The notes: generated by a model from the sequence alone, not told the origin. 61,278 nucleotides of DNA from an uncultured Alphaproteobacteria bacterium (GCA_944392775.1 CALXXV010000003.1:1-61278); one strand, 5' to 3'; counted from the first letter of the stretch, positions 8,129-16,898 are shown. Numbers and translations are program-made.

Positions 8129-8605
8129 CTATTTATGAACAGCCTCTGCCTTTACCGCCTTGGCACCAGGGGTATTATTTTCACATAAAACCCATTCCCC
8201 TGACACACCATCTATTTTTACAGTTCTGAAATAATTTGGCGTAAAGGTCAACAATAATACTACAACACCCATCCAAAACGTAAATTTCGTAAATTGCCAC
8301 GGTTTCGAGAAACTTTCGCGTTTAAAGCTGTCACTTAATAAATTTTGATATAATGCCCAACCCCAGTTAAACATCAATAACATAATCACAAAAAAGAATG
8401 CAATCGTTATATATTTTATAGCAGGATGTAACATCTGTGCAATTCCAGTCCACAAAGAATTATCTGCAGGACAAACATACAATTCCTGCCCTATCATATT
8501 TGCTGGTATTTTTATAGCTTCGGTAGAATCTAGTTGTAATCCAAATGACGAAGCTAATACGATCGCCGTTAATGCAATCAATGCAAATAACATGATAGGT
8601 TTCAT
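8129..8605 (-). CDS. Three-helix membrane protein, unknown function
   Basis: 158 residues. There is a hydrophobic N-terminal helix (1-20), a short exported loop containing a Cys (VCPADNSLW), then two strongly hydrophobic helices (about 62-88 and 110-130) and a second exported Cys near WVLCENN. The two loop Cys could form a disulfide if both face the periplasm. I recognise no family. It is monocistronic and divergent from the glycosyltransferase-like gene. Confidence 0.6.
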   Translation of the reverse strand: MKPIMLFALIALTAIVLASSFGLQLDSTEAIKIPANMIGQELYVCPADNSLWTGIAQMLHPAIKYITIAFFFVIMLLMFNWGWALYQNLLSDSFKRESFSKPWQFTKFTFWMGVVVLLLTFTPNYFRTVKIDGVSGEWVLCENNTPGAKAVKAEAVHK

Positions 8606-8656
8606 TTGTCGTCTCCCAAAATTCTATTTAACATTATAACATAAACAACTAAGCAA

Positions 8657-8685
8657 TTGCAATTTGATAAACTTTAAAGTAATAT
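8657..8685 (+). promoter_or_regulatory. Leaderless promoter of the glycosyltransferase-like gene
   Basis: TTGCAA (8657-8662), 17-nt spacer, TAATAT (8680-8685), 7 nt to the ATG at 8693. Confidence 0.65.
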
Positions 8686-8692
8686 CTTGCTT

Positions 8693-9508
8693 ATGTTATT
8701 TAGTAAACCTAATTTAGTTATCGGAATAACAACATTCAATAATGAAATGTTAAGTCTTTCCATTCCTACATTACTAAAGCTAAACAAAAAATTTTTATTG
8801 ATAATACATAACGACAATCCCATGACAACTTTATCTAAAAAACAAATACGACAAATTGGATATCATGGGCAATTGCACATAATAAACAGCACAGAAACTG
8901 TAGGCCTTTTTAAATCAAGAATGGCCATAATAAAACACGTAAAAACGCTAACAACTATTCCTGAATGGATAATTTTTTCAGATGATGACGATATAATAAC
9001 AGATGTTTCCATTCCAAATGTATCTTCGGAAATATTCGCAATCATACAAAACTCTGCTATAATACGCCATAGACTTCTTGATTTGTTAAAAATAATAAAG
9101 TCACCAAAAGACGTTGATATTGATGCTGAAAATGTTGTTGTTTCAAAACCTAATATGGGGTTTGCAGGAACTCTAATAAGAACTAATACAGTTATCAGAT
9201 TTTATGATTTTTTACTTCCTATTACAGATTCCATAAAACAAATTAGCGATGCATTGGATTATAGGGCTCCTGAAGATATAATGATGTGGCATCTATTAAA
9301 CATGTACACAAAAAGTTTCCATCCGAATATTACACCAATTTATATGGATAAATTAAATTATATAAAGATTGCCCTTGATACATCTAATGTAAAATACAAT
9401 AAATTAAATAAACCAGTAAGGAATGTACAAGAACACTATAAAAAAGCTCTTTTAAAATATGAAAACTTAATGCAAACAACTATTGACGCATTTGCCCTTA
9501 GGGGCTAG
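8693..9508 (+). CDS. Glycosyltransferase-like protein (GT-A type)
   Basis: 271 residues. The N-terminus NLVIGITTFNNE and the acidic SDDDDIITD motif near residue 100 look like the nucleotide-sugar and metal site of GT-A glycosyltransferases. The YRAPEDIMMWHLL segment near 190 resembles the acceptor-side acidic motif. No membrane helix is evident. The ATG at 8693 is preferred over an upstream TTG because it fits the promoter. It has no sugar-pathway neighbours, so the acceptor is unknown. Confidence 0.5.
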   Translation: MLFSKPNLVIGITTFNNEMLSLSIPTLLKLNKKFLLIIHNDNPMTTLSKKQIRQIGYHGQLHIINSTETVGLFKSRMAIIKHVKTLTTIPEWIIFSDDDDIITDVSIPNVSSEIFAIIQNSAIIRHRLLDLLKIIKSPKDVDIDAENVVVSKPNMGFAGTLIRTNTVIRFYDFLLPITDSIKQISDALDYRAPEDIMMWHLLNMYTKSFHPNITPIYMDKLNYIKIALDTSNVKYNKLNKPVRNVQEHYKKALLKYENLMQTTIDAFALRG

Positions 9509-9605
9509 CCACCTTTTTCTGTTTTTTATAAAATACAAATATTTATGATTGAAACTTCTGCGCATTATTTATAAAATTGCACCAATAAAAAAGGAATTAT
9601 TTAAA

Positions 9606-11663
9606 ATGAAATATAACGACATTCGCACAACATTCTTAAACTTCTTTGAAAAAAGAGGACATAAAATTGTTCCTTCTGCTTCACTGATCCCAAATGACCC
9701 AACCTTATTATTTACGGTTGCCGGAATGGTTCCATGGAAAGGAATTCTACAAGGTACAGAACAAGCTTTTGCCCCACGCGTTGCAGACGTTCAAAAATGT
9801 ATTCGCGCAGGCGGTAAGCACAATGACTTGGACGAAGTCGGTTTTGACGGCCGACACCACACATTCTTTGAAATGGTTGGAAACTGGTCTTTTGGGGATT
9901 ACTTCAAGGAAGGCGCAATCGAGTACTCTTGGGAATTATTAACAAAAGTTTTAGGGCTAGATCCAAATAGACTTCGTGTAACAACACATGAAACGGATGA
10001 AGAATCCACAGAAATTTGGCGCAAAGTTGCCGGTAAAGAAGCAATTAGACTTGGCGATAAAGATAACTGGTGGTCTGCGGGTGACACCGGGCCATGTGGT
10101 CCATGTACAGAAATATTCTATGATTTCGGTGCAGACATAGAAAACGAAGACGATAGATGGGTTGAAATCTGGAACGATGTGTTCATGCAATATGACCGCG
10201 ATGCAAACGGCAACTTGTCACCGTTACCAAAGAAAAATGTCGATACTGGTGGTGGATTAGAACGCTGGGCAGCAGTTATGCAAGGAAAAACAGATAATTA
10301 TGATACAGATTTATTTGTTAATCTAATGAAGGCAATTGAAAACGTAGTTGGGGTACAGAAAACATCAGAAAACACACCTTCATTCAAAGTAATTGCGGAT
10401 CACTTGCGCGCTGTAGGCTTTGCTATTGCAGACGGTGTTATTCCAAGTAACACAGATCGCGGCTATGTAATTCGTCGTATATTACGTCGTGCCATGCGTC
10501 ATGGGCAAATTTTAGGTCATAAAGGTGCATTATTATCAAAGTTATACCCTGCCCTTATTACAGAAATGGGGGCAGCATATCCAGAACTGGCACGTGAAGA
10601 AAAGCATGTTGTTGAAATCATACAAAACGAAGAAAATGCATTTGCAGATATGTTGCAAAACGGTATGAAGTTATTAGAAAACGAAATACCAAAAGTAAAC
10701 AACAATGTATTGCCAGGCGATATCGCATTTAAACTTTTTGATACTTATGGATTTCCATTAGATTTAACACAAATGATTTTGCGCGATAAAAATATTGATG
10801 TGGATGTCGCAGGCTTTGAAAAATCAATGGAAGAACAGAAAGAGCGCAGTCGTGCCAACACAAAAGGCACACGTACCTTATGGGAATCACAGACCCAATT
10901 AATCGACACAGACGATAGTACAAAATATTCTCCTGATGCAAATATGCAATCAAAAGTATTATCTATCTTGCACAATGGCGAGTTTGTTAAAAATGCTAAT
11001 GCAGGAGATGAAGTAGAAGTTGCTTTGGATAAAACAAACTTCTATGGCACACAAGGCGGTCAAGTCGGTGATAGCGGTGAAATGCAGAAGGATGGAAAAA
11101 CGGTTATGACTGTATCCGAAGCCGCACGTGTTGACAATGTTGTCATTCACAAAGGAACTTTAACTGGCACATTAAATGTTGGTGATACTGTATCTACAAT
11201 TATCAATGCGCCTTCTCGTCAACAAACTGCACGTGCACATACTGCAACGCACTTACTTCAAGCGGCCTTGCGTCATGTATTAAACGAAGATGTTGAACAG
11301 CGCGGTTCCAAGGTATCGCCTGACTCCGTTCGTTTTGACTTCTCGTTCGGACGCGCAATGACCGCAGAAGAAAAGCAAGCAACAGAAGACCTTATTAATA
11401 AATGGATTTCCGAAGACCTGCCCGTTTCCCACGAAGAAATGTCTTTGGACGAAGCCAAAGAAAAAGGTGCAATGGCTCTGTTCGGTGAAAAATACGGAAA
11501 TACAGTAAAGGTTATTACTGCTGGTAATGTATCTTGTGAATTATGCGGTGGAACACATATTTATCACACAGGCGAAATTATCCGCGCAAAGATTAACAAA
11601 GAAAAATCTATCAGCAGCGGTATTCGCAGAATAACTATGTCTGTAGGAACTTTGGCAGAATAA
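9606..11663 (+). CDS. alaS: Alanyl-tRNA synthetase lacking the C-Ala domain
   Basis: 685 residues from the ATG at 9606 (AAAAAAGGA upstream); an upstream TTG has no such support. It charges tRNA-Ala. The class II catalytic core (residues 1 to about 240) and tRNA-recognition region are complete, followed by the editing domain with its zinc ligands HTATH and CELCGGTH. The protein stops shortly after CGGTH, just past IRRITMSVGTLAE. Usual bacterial AlaRS is about 870 residues because of the coiled-coil and C-Ala domain, which is missing here. Two in-frame stops and a hairpin follow, so this is not a local frameshift. Confidence 0.96.
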   Translation: MKYNDIRTTFLNFFEKRGHKIVPSASLIPNDPTLLFTVAGMVPWKGILQGTEQAFAPRVADVQKCIRAGGKHNDLDEVGFDGRHHTFFEMVGNWSFGDYFKEGAIEYSWELLTKVLGLDPNRLRVTTHETDEESTEIWRKVAGKEAIRLGDKDNWWSAGDTGPCGPCTEIFYDFGADIENEDDRWVEIWNDVFMQYDRDANGNLSPLPKKNVDTGGGLERWAAVMQGKTDNYDTDLFVNLMKAIENVVGVQKTSENTPSFKVIADHLRAVGFAIADGVIPSNTDRGYVIRRILRRAMRHGQILGHKGALLSKLYPALITEMGAAYPELAREEKHVVEIIQNEENAFADMLQNGMKLLENEIPKVNNNVLPGDIAFKLFDTYGFPLDLTQMILRDKNIDVDVAGFEKSMEEQKERSRANTKGTRTLWESQTQLIDTDDSTKYSPDANMQSKVLSILHNGEFVKNANAGDEVEVALDKTNFYGTQGGQVGDSGEMQKDGKTVMTVSEAARVDNVVIHKGTLTGTLNVGDTVSTIINAPSRQQTARAHTATHLLQAALRHVLNEDVEQRGSKVSPDSVRFDFSFGRAMTAEEKQATEDLINKWISEDLPVSHEEMSLDEAKEKGAMALFGEKYGNTVKVITAGNVSCELCGGTHIYHTGEIIRAKINKEKSISSGIRRITMSVGTLAE

Positions 11664-11670
11664 TAAGAAA

Positions 11671-11690
11671 ACCCGCCTTTCATGGCGGGT
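11671..11690 (+). terminator. Hairpin after alaS (weak terminator)
   Basis: ACCCGCC, loop TTTCAT, GGCGGGT. The stem is strong but the tail is AATTAAATT rather than a T-run, so termination may be partial or factor-dependent. Confidence 0.5.
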
Positions 11691-11700
11691 AATTAAATTC

Positions 11701-11728
11701 TTGCATTCACGACATTTAATAGTATCAT
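11701..11728 (+). promoter_or_regulatory. RNase J promoter
   Basis: TTGCAT (11701-11706), 16-nt spacer, TATCAT (11723-11728). The predicted start falls on the GGGG run at 11733-11736, the first bases of the structured leader. Confidence 0.6.
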
Positions 11729-11732
11729 TATT

Positions 11733-11925
11733 GGGGTGAGAGATAAAAAGGAACTAAAAATTAAAGTTCCATCAAAGTACCCCTAAGTATATTGATTTTA
11801 TTAACCAATTGCCAAACAGGGGCAAAAAAGTAGCGTTGTCACAGATTCACTACAAATAAAATTTTTCTTTATTAGCAATGGATTTCGTGACAACGCATAA
11901 GTTAAACGATAAAAAAGGAATATTT
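11733..11925 (+). promoter_or_regulatory. Structured 5' leader of RNase J mRNA
   Basis: About 193 nt without a gene. Visible pairings: GGGGT (11733-11737) with ACCCC (11779-11783) enclosing GGAACT (11750-11755) with AGTTCC (11765-11770); TTGCC (11809-11813) with GGCAA (11821-11825); and a perfect 10-pair stem GCGTTGTCAC (11833-11842) with GTGACAACGC (11887-11896), with ATAAA/TTTAT pairing inside. The last stem ends 15 nt before the AAAAAAGGA ribosome site. It matches no riboswitch class I can name. Confidence 0.6.
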
Positions 11926-13728
11926 ATGGTAAAAGTCAGAGAAAAAAAGACGATACAAACCGAAGAAAAAACAGATACATCTAAAAAGCCAAACAAAATA
12001 ATAGGTATGAATAAACACGAAAACGATAAAAATGATGAAAATCTATATTTTATGGCGTTAGGGGGGCTGGAACACGTCGGTCAAAACATGTATGTATATA
12101 AATACAAAGGTAAATATTTAGTTGTTGACTGCGGTATGGGATTCTTGGAAGAAGAAATCGGTGCTGGCGATGTTCAATACTGCGATACAACTTGGCTTGA
12201 AAAGCGCAAAAAAGATGTTGTAGGCTTCGTAATAACACATGGTCATGAAGATCATATAGGTGCATTAAAATATGTTTGGCCGAAGTTTAGAAAACCTATT
12301 TATTGCACCCGTTTTCCAGGCGAAATTTTAATTCAAACCTTTAAAGGTATAGAATTAGATTTTAATCCAGAAAAGGATATCATTATATTTGATCATCATG
12401 GTGCTACATTAAACCTTGACCCGTTTGAGATTGAAACATTCCATGTATCACACTCTGTACCAGAAGCACAGATGCTGATTATCAAAACACCTGCAGGGAA
12501 AGTTTTACATACGGGTGACTGGACGTTCAATGACGATAACCCAATAGAAGAACCAACAGACTTTGCGCGATTACGCGAAATTGGTTCTGATCCTAAATTA
12601 TTGGCATGCGTGTCAGATTCAACTTCGGCTTCACGCCAAGTATCACAAACAACAGAAGTTCAGGTTCGTGAAACTTTAACAGAAATTATGAAGAAAGCAC
12701 CCGGTAGAGTATTGGTTACCGGATACTCTCGTAGTATTGCACGTATGAAAATGTTCGCAGAAGCAGCTCGTGCTGCAGGACGTGTTGCAGCAATAAAAGA
12801 ACGCAGTAACCCTAACCCTGTACCATACGTAGGATTGCCCGAATTCCGCGAAATGGGAATAGAGTTCGGCTATTTGAACAAGGATGATGTTTATCTGCAT
12901 AGCGAGATAAAAGACTTACCTGCAGAAAAACAGGCCATATTCTTAACTGGTTCACAGGGTGAACAATATGCTATGTTAACCCGTCTTTGTCGTGGTCATG
13001 TAAAAGAAATGAAACTACAACCAACAGATACAGTACTGTTTAGCGCAATCGTTATCCCGGGGCGCGAACAAGATGTTTCTTACCTGTATAACAAACTAGC
13101 GCGTATGGGTATAAAAACACATACTATATTTGATACCGACCATCTGCACGCCAGCGGTCACGCAGGGCGTCCAGAATTTGAGCGCTTTTACGATATAGTA
13201 CATCCACAAGTTTCTATTCCAATGCACGGTGATTACATAAATGAAATGTTAAACGGTAAAATGGCGATGGAACGTGGCGGTGCGAAATATATGATGGTCG
13301 TTCACAACGGTGAAATGATCGCATTAAAAGATGGCGATGCCCCGTACATTTCCGAAACAATTGAAACAGGTTTTGTTGTTATGGAAGGTGAAACTGAACG
13401 CAGCGCAGATGATAAAGTTTATAAAAATCGTAAAAAAATAGCTATGAACGGCGCAGTATTCGTAACCCTACCTGTTGACAAGCGTGGTTTCTTAAAGGGC
13501 GTTCCAGAAGTATCTAGTGCAGGTATATTCGAAACAGATACAACAGGTTTCATGAAGCGTCAAATTCAAATAGAAATCACAAAAGCAATTGACGATTTAA
13601 CAAAAGCAGAACGCAAAGACCGCGATAACTTAGTTCACGCAGTTCAAATTGCATCGAACAAAGTAATACGTGCATCATTGGGGGCAGACAAAAAACCTCA
13701 ATATAGCGTTCATTTCGTACAGAAATAA
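11926..13728 (+). CDS. rnj: Ribonuclease J
   Basis: 600 residues from the ATG at 11926, 6 nt behind GGA; the longer frame begins inside the leader hairpin and is rejected. It is a metallo-beta-lactamase/beta-CASP nuclease with HGHEDHIGAL (metal site), HTGDWTF, SDSTSASRQ, the beta-CASP segment, and the PMHGDY motif. RNase J is a 5'-3' exonuclease/endonuclease in mRNA decay and rRNA maturation. A basic, low-complexity N-terminal extension of about 35 residues precedes the catalytic fold. Confidence 0.93.
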   Translation: MVKVREKKTIQTEEKTDTSKKPNKIIGMNKHENDKNDENLYFMALGGLEHVGQNMYVYKYKGKYLVVDCGMGFLEEEIGAGDVQYCDTTWLEKRKKDVVGFVITHGHEDHIGALKYVWPKFRKPIYCTRFPGEILIQTFKGIELDFNPEKDIIIFDHHGATLNLDPFEIETFHVSHSVPEAQMLIIKTPAGKVLHTGDWTFNDDNPIEEPTDFARLREIGSDPKLLACVSDSTSASRQVSQTTEVQVRETLTEIMKKAPGRVLVTGYSRSIARMKMFAEAARAAGRVAAIKERSNPNPVPYVGLPEFREMGIEFGYLNKDDVYLHSEIKDLPAEKQAIFLTGSQGEQYAMLTRLCRGHVKEMKLQPTDTVLFSAIVIPGREQDVSYLYNKLARMGIKTHTIFDTDHLHASGHAGRPEFERFYDIVHPQVSIPMHGDYINEMLNGKMAMERGGAKYMMVVHNGEMIALKDGDAPYISETIETGFVVMEGETERSADDKVYKNRKKIAMNGAVFVTLPVDKRGFLKGVPEVSSAGIFETDTTGFMKRQIQIEITKAIDDLTKAERKDRDNLVHAVQIASNKVIRASLGADKKPQYSVHFVQK

Positions 13729-13753
13729 AAAATCCCCAAAATGGGGATTTTTT
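13727..13753. terminator. Bidirectional terminator between rnj and xerC
   Basis: A-run, TCCCC, loop AAAAT, GGGGA, T-run. It overlaps the xerC stop codon. Confidence 0.85.
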
Positions 13754-14672
13754 AATCTTCTTCATTATGTGCGCGTGGATGAGCATGCTCGTAAGCACTC
13801 ATTATCTCTGCCATATTTACTTTTGTATAAAGTTGTGTGGTAGATAACGATGAATGACCCAACAACTCTTGCAAACTCCTTAAATCTGCACCACCTGCAA
13901 GTAATGCAGTTGCAAACGTATGCCTTAATGCGTGCGGGGTAACATAATCTGGTAATTGCAAATAATGTCTTAACCTCTCTACCACTTTCTCTGCCATACG
14001 TGCAGACATCGGTAGGCCACGAACACTTCTAAACAATTCGTCTTCTGCACTATTACCAAAAGGTCGTAATTTTAAATATTTATCTATTGCATCTAATACC
14101 ACGGGTAAAACAGGTACTATTCTTTCCTTATTACCCTTCCCCATTATACGCAAAGAATCTGGTCTATTTATAATATCTATATTCTTTAAAGCCAATGCTT
14201 CTGATATACGCAGACCGCAACCAAATATTAATAAAATCAATGCCCAATCACGCGCTGCAATCCATGGATCTGTTGCGTCTAATTCTTTTATCGCATCGTG
14301 CATATGCTCAACATCACTAACCTCTATTGCCTTTGATAATTTTCGCGGCACTTTCGGTGAAGAAATTAAAGAAATTGCATCATTTTTTATTTCATGGTAT
14401 TTAGCTAAGTATTTATAAAAACCTCGCACAGAAGATAAAGCACGTGCAGTAGATTTAGCAGATAAATTACGACGCTGTCGATCTGCTAACCATGCACGAA
14501 AGGATGTCGTATCTATTTTCCCCATATCTTTTATAAAAACATCCGCCCCAGTAAAGTTTTCATAAAACTTTACAAAGTCACGGATATCGTTTTCATATGC
14601 AGACGCTGTATGCACAGAATAATTCTTCGTCTGTGTTAAATAATTTATGAACTCTTGTATCGTTTCATTCAT
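13752..14672 (-). CDS. xerC: Tyrosine recombinase XerC
   Basis: 306 residues. An N-terminal SAM-like DNA-binding domain is followed by the catalytic domain with the full set of residues: Arg in GCGLRISEAL, Lys in MGKGNKER, HxxR in PHALRHTFA, His in LLGHSSLSTTQ and the nucleophile in QLYTKV. With XerD it resolves chromosome dimers at dif. The ending YEHAHPRA is typical of alphaproteobacterial XerC. It is the last gene of the trpS operon, and its ATG overlaps the previous stop (TAATG). Confidence 0.88.
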   Translation of the reverse strand: MNETIQEFINYLTQTKNYSVHTASAYENDIRDFVKFYENFTGADVFIKDMGKIDTTSFRAWLADRQRRNLSAKSTARALSSVRGFYKYLAKYHEIKNDAISLISSPKVPRKLSKAIEVSDVEHMHDAIKELDATDPWIAARDWALILLIFGCGLRISEALALKNIDIINRPDSLRIMGKGNKERIVPVLPVVLDAIDKYLKLRPFGNSAEDELFRSVRGLPMSARMAEKVVERLRHYLQLPDYVTPHALRHTFATALLAGGADLRSLQELLGHSSLSTTQLYTKVNMAEIMSAYEHAHPRAHNEED

Positions 14673-15412
14673 TATTTTATATCAAATGTTGCAGATACAC
14701 TTACTGACACTTCTGTATCTTTTGAAACTATACTGCCAGACATCGCCATAGCATCTTCTGCAACCACCATTTTCGCACCGGTTGCCAAAAAATTTGAGGC
14801 ACGCGGTTGAACAGAAGATGAGGTATTGGCATTATATGAAACACTTACCAATTTCCCCGCTTCACGTCCATCACCTGCAGCCAAAGCATTTGCCCGTTCA
14901 CGTGCATTTTCAACTGCTTTACCTAAACAATCTTCCAATACTGGTTTCATCGCCTCGGCACTGGTATACATACGTAAATTCTCGGAATAAATATTTTCCT
15001 GCCCCGCAAATTTAGACAAAATTTTTTCTATTGTTTCAATATTATCTGCAGAAACTTCTACCGCGATTGTTGTTTCTATGCCAAGAACAACAGACTTTTC
15101 TAATTCGCGATTCCATTCGGATTTTTCATACGAATTAAATTCTGTCGTCTGCATCTTTACATCTTGGGTTTTAAGATAATTTGTTATTTCAGCTATCTTT
15201 GATGTTGCCATCTTCATTGATATTGCGGCATTCTTATCAAGCGTAGTCACACGCAAGGTTATCGCAGTCCTATCCTTTGGCACAGTAGTCAAACATTCAC
15301 CAGAAACAGATATTAAACGCATTTCACGTGGCTGTGTAAACATACCGAACACTAATGCCATAACCGCACCGGCACCAATTACACTACCTGCCCATATAAA
15401 ATACTTTTTCAT
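14672..15412 (-). CDS. SIMPL-domain (DUF541) envelope protein
   Basis: 246 residues with one N-terminal membrane anchor (about 5-25) and an exported domain starting RLISVSGECLTTVPKD, the SIMPL/DUF541 pattern. The family has been linked to oxidative stress and outer-membrane or secretion roles without a defined activity. It lies 21 nt after trpS and is coupled to xerC by a TAATG overlap. Confidence 0.75.
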   Translation of the reverse strand: MKKYFIWAGSVIGAGAVMALVFGMFTQPREMRLISVSGECLTTVPKDRTAITLRVTTLDKNAAISMKMATSKIAEITNYLKTQDVKMQTTEFNSYEKSEWNRELEKSVVLGIETTIAVEVSADNIETIEKILSKFAGQENIYSENLRMYTSAEAMKPVLEDCLGKAVENARERANALAAGDGREAGKLVSVSYNANTSSSVQPRASNFLATGAKMVVAEDAMAMSGSIVSKDTEVSVSVSATFDIK

Positions 15413-15433
15413 TTTCTCTCCTTTCCTTTTTTC

Positions 15434-16489
15434 TTAGTCAAAATAATTTAATTTCATCGCACGCTTTACACGCATAACTGTTTCTGCTGCTGCAGCGCGT
15501 GCCACTTTTGTGCCTTCACATAATATATCCATTACTTTATCTGGATTACGAGCAAATTCTTCGCGTCTTTCACGTATAGGACGCAAAGTTTCTTGCAATA
15601 CAGAATTTAAAAACTTCTTTACCTTTACATCACCCAAACCACCACGTTCATAATGTGCAGCAAGTTCTTTATAATCAGAATATTCTGGTAAAAACGCTAC
15701 AAAATGTTCTGGTTTTGCAAAGACAGAAAGATATATAAAGACAGGATTTTCTGTAGTATTTCCTGGGTCTTCAACGCGCAAATGATTTGGATCAGTAAAC
15801 ATAGTTTTTACCTTTGCTGCAACATCATCTGCAGAATCTTTTAGATAAATACAATTATTCAAAGATTTACTCATTTTAGCATTGCCGTCAGTTCCGGGTA
15901 ACCTTGCCGCTGCCTGCAGTTGCGGCACAACCGCATGAGGCATAACCAAGGTTTCACCATAAATGCTGTTAAATTTATGAACAATCTCGCTTGTCTGTTC
16001 CAACATCGGCAACTGATCTTCCCCGACTGGCACAATATTCGCGTCAAAAGCTGTTATATCTGCAGCCTGTGATATAGGATAAGTAAAAAAACCAACCGGC
16101 ACACCACCGTTAAACTTTTCTTTCTGTGAAATTTCAGTTTTTACAGTAGGATTTCTTTGCAAACGTGCAACCGTTACCAAATTCATATAATAAAATGTCA
16201 ATTCAGTTAATTCAGAAACTTCTGATTGAATAAACATAATTGTTTTTTTCGGGTCATAGCCAACCGCCAACATATCCAAGGCAACTTCCATAACATTTTG
16301 ACGAACTTTTTCGGGGTTATCAAAATTATCTGTTAATCCCTGAGCATCAGCTATCATACCATACATCCGCTCATAATCACCTTTATTCTGAATTTCCACA
16401 TTAGATGACAATGCACCAACAAGATGACCAATATGTAAGGCCCCAGTAGGTCTTATACCGGTTAATATTATATTTTTTTCGTTTTTCAT
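15434..16489 (-). CDS. trpS: Tryptophanyl-tRNA synthetase
   Basis: 351 residues, class I synthetase with [10 protein letters not shown] (HIGH) near residue 15 and KMSKSLNN (KMSKS) near 205. It charges tRNA-Trp. AAGGAT lies upstream of the ATG. The 134 nt before it contain a short leader ORF with adjacent Trp codons and hairpins, suggesting attenuation by Trp-tRNA supply. It is first in the operon with the SIMPL protein and xerC. Confidence 0.96.
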   Translation of the reverse strand: MKNEKNIILTGIRPTGALHIGHLVGALSSNVEIQNKGDYERMYGMIADAQGLTDNFDNPEKVRQNVMEVALDMLAVGYDPKKTIMFIQSEVSELTELTFYYMNLVTVARLQRNPTVKTEISQKEKFNGGVPVGFFTYPISQAADITAFDANIVPVGEDQLPMLEQTSEIVHKFNSIYGETLVMPHAVVPQLQAAARLPGTDGNAKMSKSLNNCIYLKDSADDVAAKVKTMFTDPNHLRVEDPGNTTENPVFIYLSVFAKPEHFVAFLPEYSDYKELAAHYERGGLGDVKVKKFLNSVLQETLRPIRERREEFARNPDKVMDILCEGTKVARAAAAETVMRVKRAMKLNYFD

Positions 16490-16573
16490 AGTTAAAATCC
16501 TTATTTTTATGTTAATTTGTTTATCTATAAAAATGAAGCATAAAAATGCTAAACGTATGATAAATTAGGCCCC

Positions 16574-16624
16574 TTAGTGGCGCCACCAAACAAAAAAATA
16601 AAAACAAGAATCTTTTTTCATCAT
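16574..16624 (-). CDS. Predicted trpS leader peptide with tandem Trp codons
   Basis: A 16-residue peptide, MMKKDSCFYFFVWWRH, ends in TGG TGG CGC CAC TAA. GGA sits 5 nt before the first ATG. Upstream on the same strand are TTGACT (16663-16658), a 17-nt spacer and TAAAAT (16640-16635), which would start the transcript almost at the ATG. Downstream, GGCGCC, loop ACTAA, GGGGCC overlaps the Trp codons, and AGCAT, loop TTTT, ATGCT followed by TCATTTTT is terminator-like. Two Trp in 16 residues directly upstream of trpS is the classical sign of a ribosome-sensing attenuator. Confidence 0.7.
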   Translation of the reverse strand: MMKKDSCFYFFVWWRH

Positions 16625-16709
16625 AATGATCCTTATTTTATAAGTTATCCTCATTAAAGTCAAGACTGACACAATATAAATAAAAATATACACATTTAAA
16701 AAAATATAG

Positions 16710-16720
16710 TATAATATAAT
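16710..16720 (+). promoter_or_regulatory. Promoter of structured RNA copy A
   Basis: Two overlapping TATAAT boxes (16710-16715 and 16715-16720) lie just before the RNA. A weak -35 TATACA sits 17 nt upstream of the first. The rest of the 16625-16709 stretch is AT-rich and holds only the divergent trpS-leader promoter. Confidence 0.5.
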
Positions 16721-16724
16721 TAAT

Positions 16725-16898
16725 GTTGGTGAGTTACCACATGGGAATTCTAAGCCCTAACTTGCGTCAGAGATGACGAAAAATATCCCCAACCTTGTTT
16801 TTGGTTGGAGTGTGTGAATATAATGAATAAGCACGCAATTCAAGTTATTGTTTAGAAACTCCAACCACCTTATAATTATTCGTAGGTGGTTATTTTTA
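16725..16898 (+). ncRNA. Structured RNA, copy A (family with copy B)
   Basis: Pairings in order: P1a TTCTAA (16748-16753) with TTAGAA (16852-16857); P1b TAACTTG (16758-16764) with CAAGTTA (16841-16847); P2 CGTCA, GNRA loop GAGA, TGACG (16765-16778); P3 CCAACC (16789-16794) with GGTTGG (16803-16808); a conserved strand GAATATAATGAATAAGC (16816-16832); then CTCCAACC (16859-16866) leading into a terminator stem AACCACCT (16863-16870) with AGGTGGTT (16884-16891) and ATTTTTA. GGTTGGAG could instead pair with CTCCAACC over 8 bp, which would break both P3 and the terminator. Copy B has the same layout with different stem sequences. No plus-strand gene follows (rpsD is convergent). Confidence 0.75.

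Noticed and set aside
9549..9605. A TTG-started extension of alaS by 19 residues.
   Set aside because: The ATG at 9606 has AAAAAAGGA upstream and matches the usual AlaRS N-terminus.
16725..16898. RNA copy A considered as 6S RNA, tmRNA piece or RNase P RNA.
   Set aside because: It lacks the 6S central bubble, the tRNA-like end and tag ORF of tmRNA, and the universally conserved P4 bases of RNase P. It is also branched and present in two copies.
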